A stretch of 64,000 nt of DNA from Rhabdophis nuchalis. Lineage: Eukaryota; Chordata; Lepidosauria; Squamata; Natricidae. The notes under the pieces are model-generated. The model did no database searches. It saw only the letters and a program-made list of their open reading frames with translations, and was not told the DNA's origin. Location of the stretch: assembly GCA_039707465.1 (NCBI GenBank), contig CM077643.1, positions 249,385,419 through 249,449,418 of the forward strand, given 5' to 3'. Shown piece by piece: positions 54,830 through 64,000 of this stretch. The position numbers and the translations under genes are program-made. Position 1 is the first letter of the stretch, and each line of letters opens with the position of its first letter.

Positions 54830-56837
54830 GAATCTTCCTGAACTTAGGTGGTATGTTGATTATAGTCAAATGGAGGATTTGTTTCTTTGGGAAAAACTCA
54901 AGCGGAAAGGAAATGTTCAATGTAAAAATATAACCCAATGCTTGTCAACATGACTCACATCAAAAGAAACTTGCAACTTGGGAATTATGTGATTTGGATG
55001 CATAACCTACTATACTTACTTAGTGTGCCAACTAATCCATAACATTTAAAAACATTTAAAATCGTATTAAGAAATATGATTTGCCACAGATGTTAGCTAG
55101 CAGCATTTGGCGCACTACAATTCCGTTCTCTTTCAACAAAATAATAAAACAAGAAGCCTTCATTTTAATGTTAAGGTACAGCTGCAAGTTTGTAGGTTTT
55201 GTTTTATTCTTAGTTATTCAGGCCACAGTTCCTAACACATTTGCCAGGGATGTTTAAATGTGTTTTTCTTCTTTCAAATCCCCATTAAAAGAGGATGAAT
55301 TTTAGAAAGCGGATGATTGAGGAAGATTTAAACTTTCCCTGGAGCTTTGCGGATATCTTGTCTATTTTCAAAGTTTGCCATTTGGTCTTTTGATGTGCAT
55401 CAGGTAGAATTCGGCATACCTTTAAAATGCCTGAAAGATGGAATTGTTGGTAGGAGAATTCTTGCTGGTGTTATGACTGTGGATGGTCAGGGATCTATGT
55501 GAAGGGTACCTGCCTGCATTGCCCTTCATGCTATTATCAAAATTTGCATACCTGATATTTTCAGTAGAAAACTAAGTAAAAAAAAAAAGATCACCAATTT
55601 TTCAATCTTAACTGTGGTACATCTTACAGAATTTCTTGCCATGCCTAGTTCGATCATGCTCTTATGGAACATTTGTATTGAGTAGTTGTCACTTCTGTTT
55701 AGCAGGTTATTATCGTTTTTAAAAAGCTGGGTGTCATAAAAAGGAGAACATTCAAGCTATTAACAAAGAGTAGGACCATTACTCAAACAAGTGCATCTAC
55801 CTATTGTGCCAGATTACTTCAGTGGCATTAAACTATTCAACCTTCATTTAGCCCAAAGGCCATAAATGCAATAATGTTTGAAATTACCTTATGTAAAAGC
55901 TGTCAAGCAATATAGATATAGAAGACATGCATTTGCACATCCCAATAAGTCAAACATTTCCCTTCTGGAACTTTTCAGACTTGAGATGGCTATCTCGGTG
56001 ACAGTCGGTAGCTCAGGGAGAATCACTTCTGTAGGAAACCATTTCTAAATGCTTGGGTTATCAGGAAATCAATGTGGTTTTCCATGGATCATTACATAGT
56101 GTTGTATTTTAAAAACTTCCAGTCTAAAATCCCACTCCTGGAAGGACAGTCTTTTGTGATGATCACAAAGCATAGAAAATCCCAGAGGCACTTAGAGAAA
56201 CATGTTTATTTCTGTCACAACAACCTATTTAATCTCTAGGTGATATGGAGGACTTGTGATGCACTGGGAATGGCTTACATCTCGAATTGCTTGCAACATG
56301 GTTGGGCTCCACTATAAGTTCAGATACTTTCCTGTAGATACACCCATTCGTTCTTTTATTTCTCTCCAGATTGTCACAGTTTCTCATGCTTTTTGTGTCT
56401 GATTGGCCAGCAAGTCTCTAGCTACAAAATACTTGGATAGTTTGTTCTAACAAATGGTTAGATGATGCACTTGTTAATTCTCTTGACTGCCCATGGTATT
56501 CTCAAGAACTTTCTCCAATACCACATTTCAAATTCTTATCCTGCTTCTTCAAAGTCCGACTTGCATAAGCAATCAAAGTTTGCACGATTCTTATCTTTGT
56601 AGGAATACACACATCACGGTATGTCAAGATCTTTTCCAAGGCCTTTAGGCACTGCAAGTATGCAACATATTTCTTAACTGCTTGTTACTTTATAACTGAT
56701 GGTTAATCCTAAATCCATCACGTCAGTATTTTACTATCACCTCTATGATTCTGCACCTGTTGTCTTTAGTTTGGTGTTGTAATTTTAATTTTAATGCATT
56801 TTTCACTGTGCTCTCATAACTGGTGTAGCAAAGGTGG
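54830..56837. other. AT-rich stretch without recognisable gene
   Basis: No repeat or gene seen. The longest stretch of apparently unique DNA in the second half. Confidence 0.5.
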
Positions 56838-57040
56838 GTTCCTACTGTTTCGGACCAGCTTGGCTGTGTAGGTAGTAACTTGGCCGTCCATGCCTCCGAA
56901 CTGGTTTTATCGGCGGGGCTGTAGGCACTGCATAGCATGCCTCAAGAGTGCCCATGGCTGAAGCGCACCCGAAGCACCCGAAGATAGGCCCGAAGTGCGT
57001 CCCTTAGCGAACCGGCAGTAAAATAATCCGGCACCTCTGT
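56838..57040. mobile_element. Possible hAT-like MITE
   Basis: CAAAGGTGGGTTCCTACTG and the reverse complement of the far end, CAGAGGTGCCGGATTATTTT, are loosely inverted, and the interior has CCGAACTGG and CGAACCGGCAG in opposite sense. No convincing 8-bp duplication. Confidence 0.35.
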
Positions 57041-57819
57041 TAGTTGTAGGTGTACTGAATGCCATTTTTTAAAAAAATGAATGTATTCTAAGAGTTTGTT
57101 AGGAATCAAGGCTCAGCTACGCAGGAGACATTTACTGTAGATTTTCAAAACATTTTCATTTTAATTAAATGCAAATCTCTCTCTTTAATGATAGCCAGGT
57201 GCTATCATTAAACACATTTCTAGTATGTCTTAACTTAAAAACAAGATTGAGCATATACCCTCATCTAGTTTATACAAACCAACTAAATATTCAAATTTAT
57301 TACCATGGATGTTAAAATTTACTCGTGTCCACTTTCTTAAATGAAAACTTTCTTTCTATGCCATTTTAGCCTTACTTTGAAATGTATAATAGGAGTTCTC
57401 TTTGGTAAGTTCCTTTAGTTCCATTTAAATATGCTTATGTTTATTTATATAAATCTGATTATAAAATAAAGTAAATAAATTCAACTGGCTGTGCTCCTTA
57501 GACTCGTTGCTAGATGTCAAAGAACAATTCCAAATTTGGGCAGTGAATTCTTGTAGAAGATGGTTCTACGTGTGCTTGAATAAGTTAATAGTAAATTAAA
57601 AAACTAAAATGTGTGACCCTGAAGAAACAGCAGTTACGTTGTTAAATTAAAATAAAAACTGTGAAAGATGTGGCAAAAGAGGAGCGATGATGCATAGAGA
57701 CGCTTGTACCCAGATGACACACTGCTTAAGGAAAGATGGAATGTTTATTTTTGTAACTAAAAAATAATAAAACTCTTTAAAATACCCTAACAACTTTCAA
57801 ATACGATTGGGAGTGATAC
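57041..57819. other. AT-rich stretch without gene
   Basis: Nothing recognised. Confidence 0.4.
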
Positions 57820-58060
57820 CTCCATTGCTAAGTGATGTGATGTGCGTCGCACCCAATTTTACAACCATTTTTGACACGGTTGATAAGTGAATCCAGCTTC
57901 CCCCATTGACTTTCCTTATCTGAAGCCCACTGTTCAATAGCAGCCATGTGGCCCCATATCACTGTAATTATTGTAAATGCCTGTTGATTGATAAGCACCC
58001 ACATTTTGATCCTGAGACCACGAGCTTGCTGCGATGGTCATAAGAAAGAGGACTGGTCAT
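57820..58060. mobile_element. Tigger-like MITE, decayed copy
   Basis: CACGGTTGATAAGTGAATCC, CCCCATTGACTTTCCTTATC and CACATTTTGATCCTGAGACC follow the same order as in the copy beginning at 58162. Ends not defined. Confidence 0.55.
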
Positions 58061-58161
58061 TATTCTATTTTTCTGGCACTATCATAATTTCGAATGAATG
58101 CAAACCAAGAAACAGAGCTATAGAGCTGCAACATGAACATTATAATAGGGCTTTTTATCTA

Positions 58162-58791
58162 CATGTAGTCCCCAACTTATGACCACAATTGAGCTCAAAA
58201 GTTATGCTGTTAAGCAAGAAATGTGTTAATTTTGCCTCATTTTATGGATTTTCTTGCCATGTTTGTTAAGTGAATCACTACAGATCTTAAATTAGTAACA
58301 CGATTGTTAAATGAATCTGGTTTCTCCATTGACTTGGCTTGACAAAAGGTTGCAAAAAGGGATCACGTAGCACTAGCAATAGCACTTAGACTTATATAAC
58401 GCTTCACAGTGCTTTTACACAGTGCTCTAAGCAGTTTACAGAGTCAGCCTATTGCCCCCAACAATCTGGGTCCTCATTTTACCCACCTCAGAAGGATGGA
58501 AGGCTAAGTCAACCTTGAACCTGGTGACATTTGATCTGCCAAATTGCTGGCAGCCAGTAATCAGCAGAAATAGCCTGTAGTACTGCACTCTAACCACTGT
58601 GCTACCATGGCTCACATGACCTCAGGACACTGCAACCGTCATAAATGTGAGTCAGTTATCAAGCATCTGAATGTAAATCAGGGATGCTGCAATGGCCATA
58701 AGAGTGAAAAACGCCCATAAGTCACTTTTTTCAGTGCTGTTGTAACTTTGAAAGGTCACTAAGTGAACTGTTGTAAGTTGAGGACTACCTG
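58162..58791. mobile_element. Tigger-like MITE with nested SINE
   Basis: Left end CATGTAGTCCCCAACTTATG and reverse complement of the right end CAGGTAGTCCTCAACTTACA form ~22-bp inverted repeats, flanked by TA at 58160-58161 and 58792-58793. A SINE (58372-58612) is inserted in the middle; without it the element is about 390 bp, the same as the copy at 29742. Confidence 0.75.
58372..58612 (-). mobile_element. tRNA-derived SINE nested in a Tigger-like MITE
   Basis: On the minus strand: TAGCACAGTGGTTAGAGTGC (A-box region), AGGTTCAAGGTTGACTTAGC, TTCCATCCTTCTGAGGTGGG and a GTGCTATTGCTAGTGCT end. Same family as 19901-20106. Confidence 0.75.
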
Positions 58792-58929
58792 TATAACAAC
58801 ATTTGCACCCAGTGTACATACAGTAAAGAAATATCACCTTTTTAAAAATTTGAAATAATTTTCTTCCAGAAGTGGGGTATAGTGGATGCACTAGAGATGA
58901 TATACAGATATAGAAGTTGCTTGAGCACC

Positions 58930-59765
58930 CATGGCAAATTCAAGCCTTTTGATTTAGAGAAGTGCAGCTCTATCCAGAGCAGGCAATTCCCCAATTCCCT
59001 GTATCTAAGCAGCATCCTTCCTATGTGCCCGTCTTATCAAGATTCAGTGTCAGTTTAAAGTCCCTGATTAAGTACGTCCCAACACAAGGTTAAATTGTGC
59101 ACAGCTTCTTCAGAGTCTGATATCACAGAGAAATACAACCAGCTGTTATCAACGTGCCACTCACACCTGAAGGCAAATGACCACATTCAGTGGCCTCATA
59201 GAGACTTTACATAACATGGGAGTCACAATTGTGCCTTAACCACCTGTGTAGCAGCAGTAGAGCACCCAACCTTCAATTTCCCTTCTGTCTAAGTTAGAAA
59301 TGGAACCACTGCATGCCATTTCCCTTAAACCCAAGCCACCGAGCTAATCTTGGAGTTTACTCTGGTCTAAAGACACTGAGACATTGAGTAAGAGTTACAC
59401 AGATGGTCTTCCTCTGTCAGCTTCTTTGTCAAGATCATCTATCACCACGACCCTTTCCATTTCAAGCCCAAACTGCAATAGACCAAGTATCCTCCAAGAA
59501 TGCATGCAGCAGGATTGCAAATAGCATCTCAATTACCTTGTCTGAAAAGACAAGAAGACTTTGCCTGTCCCATTCACTATAACCATCACCTGAACTGCTT
59601 CCTTGCTTGGAGCAATCTGGACATCGAGGGAGCAGTCCGTGAACCACAGGCTTGGAACAGCACTCAGGAGAAACCATCTCAATGGTCTATTGTGTCTCCC
59701 CATTCAAGTGTGGAACCGCAGATTTGAGAAGATCACCTGCTCCAGCTACCGGAAAATCCGCCACA
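58930..59765 (-). pseudogene. Ancient L2-like pol relic
   Basis: Minus-strand peptides in shifting frames follow L2 pol in order: FSDKVIEMLFAILLHAFLED (counterpart of the [20 protein letters not shown] block), a DDLDKEADRG segment, LGGLGLREMACSGSIS/ARWLGFKGNGMQWFHF (the LGGLGL...LQWFSSYL block), a decayed YMKPLG region and an LTLNLDKT end (LKLNPSKT). Many frameshifts and stops mark it as much older than the 45- and 61-kb copies. The 71-codon frame at 59462-59677 is part of it, not a gene. Confidence 0.6.
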
Positions 59766-60009
59766 GCTAATAATACTCATTTGCATTATCTATTCAGCCT
59801 TTGGGAGCTTTGGCATAGCCTCAATGATTACCTTTCATTCTACTGTGAATAAAATCAAGTAATGAAAAAGATTGCAACAGGCTTTTATAGATGCAGACCC
59901 AGAAAGAAAAGGTCTCAGTGATAATTTTTTTTTTAAACTTCCTAGCATATAACGTAGAACAAAATAAGTCAGAAGCAATGCACAACTCCATATATAGTAT
60001 TCTTCTGAA

Positions 60010-60240
60010 AGCAACTTTTCTTTTTTCTCCTTTTGGAAGAAATGTCTTTCTGGGTTCAGCTCCAAGTGGGGGGGGGGAGACACTGGAAACATGGAGACTG
60101 CTTGGAAAGATGTTTTAATGATGGACAGGACTACATGGTTTGAAGCCCTGAATAGAAAAGGGAGGGGGGGTGTCACATGCTTCCAGATGTTGGGTGAAGA
60201 AGAAAAGAGAGGCAAAGAAGGTGCTTGCTAGGTTTTTTAC
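60010..60240 (-). mobile_element. TATA-containing dispersed repeat G, copy 2
   Basis: The reverse complement has AACATCTGGAAGCATGTGAC, TGTAGTCCTGTCCATCATTA and TCTCCATGTTTCCAGTGTCT, matching 53880-54060. The region before CTAGCAAGCACCTTCTTTGC is not extended as far as in copy 1. Confidence 0.55.
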
Positions 60241-60329
60241 ACATGGAAACATGGTTGCATTTACAGCCATTTCCATTGTCCCACTATCAGGTGACCGCAT
60301 GTTACAACAGTTTTGCTGAAAATTGGCAC

Positions 60330-60510
60330 TTCCAAAGGTACTTTTTTTTCAAGAGGCAATTGGACTTCCTGGTTTTTCTTTGAAGATGTTTTGCTTCTCA
60401 TCCTAGAAGCTTCTTCAACTCTGAAAATCCAATTGCCACTTGGAAAAAAGCATCTTTGGGACAACCATGACCTGGATGACTGAGAATCTCCACAGACTTT
60501 GGCAAAACCA
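60330..60510. mobile_element. Foldback repeat family F, copy 3
   Basis: AAAGGTACTTTTTTTTCAAG...GGCAATTGGACTTCC pairs with AATCCAATTGCCACTTGGAA...AAGCATCTTT. The inner segment has TTTTGCTTCTCATCCTAGAA and GCTTCTTCAACTCTG. Followed by CTGGATGACTGAGAATCTCC, the inverse of the flank before copy 2. Confidence 0.65.
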
Positions 60511-60678
60511 CACCATTGTGAATCCCTAGTTTGCTTAACAATCACTTAATAACTATGCTGATTCACTTAATGACTGCCACAAAAAAGCATAAAAAGAGCC
60601 AGACTCCATTATAGTTGTGGAATACATTTACAAGAGCCAGTCAGTGAGGTTTGTTTTTCTTTCATTGAGGGGAAGCAA

Positions 60679-60842
60679 GATAGATAGATAGATAGATGGA
60701 TGGATGGATGGATGGATGGATGGGGGAGAGAGAGAGAAAGACAGACAGACAGACAATGATAGATAAGAGAGACAGATAGATAGAAAGACAGGCAGGCAGA
60801 CAGACAGACGATAGATGAGAGATAGAAAGACAGACAGACACA
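60679..60842 (+). repeat. Compound (GATA)n/(GATG)n/(CAGA)n array on the 5' side of an L2-like LINE
   Basis: GATA, GATG and CAGA units with short spacers; ends at 60842, where L2 pol sequence starts. Confidence 0.95.
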
Positions 60843-60843
60843 C

Positions 60844-62285
60844 AACTTGGATGAAGTTGACTATCTAGATTCGCGCCAGTCCGGCTTCCGACCCGGGCAC
60901 AGTACCGAGACGGCATTGGTCGCATTGGTCGATGATCTCTGGAGGGCACGAGATAGAGGATTTTCCTCTATCCTAGTCCTATTAGACCTCTCAGCGGTTT
61001 TTGATACCATCGACCATGGTATCCTATTACGCCGACTGGGGGGGTTGGGGCTGAGAGGCACCGTTCTATGGTGGTTCTCGTCCTACCTCTCTGGTCGGTC
61101 ACAATATGTGTTGACGGGGGGGGAAGAGGTCGACTTCTAGATCCCTCTTATGTGGGGTCCCTCAGGGGTCGGTCCTCTCGCCCCTGCTGTTCAACATATA
61201 TATGAAGCCGCTGGGTGAGATCATCCGTGGTTTCGGGGTGGGATATCATCTGTACGCTGATGATACCCAGCTGTACATATCCACCTCGGACCACCCCAAT
61301 GATGCCGTCGAGGTTATGTCCCGGTGCTTGGAGGCTGTACGGATCTGGATGGGTAGTAACAAACTCAGGCTCAACCCGTCCAAGACTGAGTGGCTGTGGC
61401 TTCCGGCACCCCGTTTCAGCCAGATTATTCCAACTCTGGCCATTGGGGGCGAAACACCAGCCCCTGTGGAGAAGGCACGCAATCTAGGTGTCCTCCTGGA
61501 CTCCCGGCTGACTATGGAAGACCAGGTGGCGGCCCTGGCCAGGGGGGCATTCCATCAGGTACGCCTGATGCGCCAATTGCGTCCCTTACTGGATCGGGGA
61601 GCCTTACGCACAGTCACTCAAGCACTCGTCACATCTCGACTTGACTATTGCAATGCTCTCTACATGGGGCTTCCCTTGAAGTGCACCCGAAGACTACAGT
61701 TAGTCCAGAACGCGGCCGCACGGATAATTACGGGAGCGCCTAAACACTCCCATATAACACCTGTCCTACGCGAGCTCCACTGGCTTCCTGTGGTCTTTCG
61801 GGTGCGCTTCAAGGTCCTAACGACCATCTTCAAAACACTCCATGGCTCGGGACCTAGCTATCTGCAAGACCGTCTCCTGCCCCATACATCCCTGGGACCG
61901 ACACGCTCCCACAGAGAGGGCCTCCTCAGGGTGCCGTCGGTCGGGCAATGTCGACTGGCGGCGCCCAGAGGGAGGGCCTTCTCTGTGGCAGGGCCGGCCC
62001 TTTGGAACGACCTGCCCCCTGAAATCCGCACCATTCCTGACCTCCGCCTCTTCCGCAAATGTCTTAAGACTCACTTCTTTCAACTAGCCGGCCTTGCGTA
62101 ACCCCAGCACCGCCAATTATAAACGAGGGTTTTAAAAACGGTTACAACACAGGCATCTAATATCTATGTATTTGTATTTTGTATTTATTGATTTAATTCT
62201 ATGTTCGCCGCCCCGAGTCCCTTGTTGTGAGATGGGAGCGGGTTATAAATATGAAAAATAAATAAAAATAAAATATAGACAGACA
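60844..62285 (+). mobile_element. L2-like LINE, 5'-truncated, between microsatellites
   Basis: Contains RT to 3' UTR. The 3' terminus (GTTCGCCGCCCCGAGTCCCT, GGAGCGGGTTATAAATATGA) is followed by an A-rich TAAATAAAAATAAAATATAG tail leading into (GATA)n. Confidence 0.9.
60847..62101 (+). pseudogene. L2-like pol: RT and C-terminus, one frameshift
   Basis: The first frame reads [40 protein letters not shown] (motif A Asp present) and [13 protein letters not shown] length change in a G run near 61118-61127 shifts the frame, and the second frame (from about 61150) carries PQGSVLSPLLFN-like codons, [20 protein letters not shown] (motif C, both Asp present, about 61250), the thumb, and [18 protein letters not shown] at 62101. 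Endonuclease missing through 5' truncation. Confidence 0.9.
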
Positions 62286-62396
<111 letters not shown>

Positions 62397-64000
62397 AGGC
62401 AGGCAGGCAGGCAGACAAAATTTGGAGATGGAAGCAGTTAGAAATATGATTTTATACCAATCTCTCTTCTTCCTTTTTTAATAATCATGCCAGGTTTAAT
62501 GACTCTTACATAGTTTCTCCATTAGCTGGGAAGAATTTTCAGGTCTCTTATAACATTGCCAAAGTCTATAATTAAGCTTCCAAAATGTATCAAGTAATGC
62601 ATCTTGGAGACCAAGTTCATTTTCTATTAATTACTTGTCTGCCTGTTTGTATTCCCCCCACCCCACCCCCCTGATCTGTGGCTGTAATAAAGTTTGGGTT
62701 TGAGCTTCAGAGTTTTTCCAGTTGCTGTCAGATTTACAGTGACAAAAGAAGAATTGAATTGGTGACGAGTGGGTTGGTTAACTTTCTTCAGCAGAAACAA
62801 AGGCAATCCCAGTTTTAAATGGAATCAAAGGTAGCCTGAGCCCTGGGCTACCACTTCCTTACCCTACCTTCCACTGCCTTGCGGGCTGTGAACACTTCCT
62901 ACACATGTCCCCAAATTTGGCTTATGGTCACTCAGTCACTCACGCACTCACAACCCTGGGAAATAGCCACATTCAAATCACTTTCAACTGAATACCAAGG
63001 CTCAACTGGTTCTTTAAAATATACAGAGACCCAGTAAATGTAAAATAACAGCTAAACTTCATTGGTTATAATATATGTATTTGCTCTTTCTCACACATAT
63101 ACACCCACACACCTACACCAATGTCCTTCTCAACTAGGTTGGCAGGCATTCGTTGAGATGGAGGCTGTCAAATCTGGATACAAGAATGAGTCCAAGAGTG
63201 GGCGAGCTTAAGGACCTCTGGTATCCCCCCAAGTCCTTGCTTTGTTGATTGAGAAGACTGGCAGCTACTCTTTCTTTGTTGATTTAGAATTCTGATAGCT
63301 GTTGATGGGATTTGAGGAGGGAAGTTGTGTCAGGCCCAACTTCTTTTGCTTGGTTTAGATGACATTTTTTCTTTGTTTCCATAACAACTTCTTATCTATC
63401 CTTCTTATCTATCTTCCAAAGGGATCTTTTAGACAAGATTCCTGACTTTATCCACCCTGCTTGTGGGCCTGCTTCATTTTGAGATATGGCAACTTCAGCT
63501 CAATCTCACACACCTACTTGAAGGGCAACCGAAGCCCCAGGAAAAAGAAAAAGAAAACTTCATAACTGGCCTCCAAAATATTCCCCCTCTATTGAGAGTA
63601 AAATAGGTCAGTGCAACGGTGCAGAAACGGCTTGTTGTTTCAACTGTGTATTCAGCACAGTCAGCTTTTCCATCAGAAACAAAATCTTATGGCACCGTTG
63701 AGACTGCACAGTTTTCACAATGCAACCTTTATGGATCACACTTATCTTTCCCAGGTACAGGAAGCATTATTACCCGGATCCCTGGTGTCAGAATAATAAT
63801 TTAGGGTCCCAGTTCGAGCCGGGATTGTGCAAGAAGAAATCAGTGTGAAACCCAGACACACTGGGAGGAAAGGAGATTTATTTATTTTCAAAAGCAAAGA
63901 GGTTTGTTTGTCGGGCGTTGGAAGAAAAATCCATCTGGTTCGGTCTCCAAGCTTGCAGAAAGATACTGGAAATAACATGGAGGCTGATTGGAAAGAAGGA
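62397..64000. other. Stretch without recognisable gene
   Basis: C-rich CCCCCCACCCCACCCCCC near 62655. Short frames only; no family recognised. Confidence 0.5.

Noticed and set aside
59462..59677. 71-codon frame that first looked like a conserved host exon
   Set aside because: Neighbouring minus-strand frames follow L2 pol in order, so it is a decayed LINE.

Overview
This window is non-coding DNA from a vertebrate, most likely a squamate reptile and probably a snake. The evidence is a characteristic repeat mix: CR1, L2-like, L1 and RTE/BovB-type LINEs, a Sauria-type SINE with a tRNA-like head, a Penelope-like element end, Ty3/gypsy fragments, solo LTRs, many non-autonomous hAT elements, Tigger-like MITEs, and very long tetranucleotide arrays including GATA (Bkm-like) tracts. 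I found no convincing host gene, tRNA gene, rRNA gene or CRISPR array. Almost every open frame longer than about 80 codons is LINE pol, an L1 ORF, a gypsy fragment, or a frame read through a low-complexity array.

Layout. 0-2.4 kb: an L1 3' end split by the 5' part of another L1. 4-8.6 kb: a decayed RTE-like LINE with a small dispersed repeat inside and upstream. 10.7-13.4 kb: CR1 and L2 tails, with a 1.84-kb GC-rich hAT element. 15.8-20.2 kb: a foldback hAT, an inverted SINE pair, and a CR1 carrying a hAT, an LTR-like block and a SINE. 23.5-31.5 kb: gypsy integrase, Sauria SINE, Penelope end, BovB-type LINE, two head-to-head CR1s, L2 ends and a Tigger-like MITE. 31.7-42.2 kb: three solo LTRs with 5-bp target duplications, a complex GTAG/GATA array, an L1-like remnant, and another CR1 carrying a hAT and a gypsy 5' end. 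43.7-52.9 kb: hAT and Tigger-like MITEs, a nearly intact 3.3-kb L2-like LINE and two truncated relatives. 53.9-62.4 kb: a CR1/L3-type LINE set between two AAGG arrays, more MITEs, an ancient L2 relic, and an L2-like LINE set between GATA-type arrays. The last 1.6 kb shows nothing recognisable.

The most interesting result is a recurrent landing site. Four of the six CR1 3' untranslated regions in the window contain a hAT-type element at exactly the same 8-bp position (GTATAGGG and close variants). Each is flanked by an 8-bp duplication of that site, and two related elements lie in opposite orientation relative to their CR1. This implies independent targeting rather than inheritance of one composite. 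Three further small foldback hAT elements use similar TA-centred 8-bp sites. A second theme is that LINE 3' ends of several families (L2, BovB, CR1/L3) run directly into long microsatellites.
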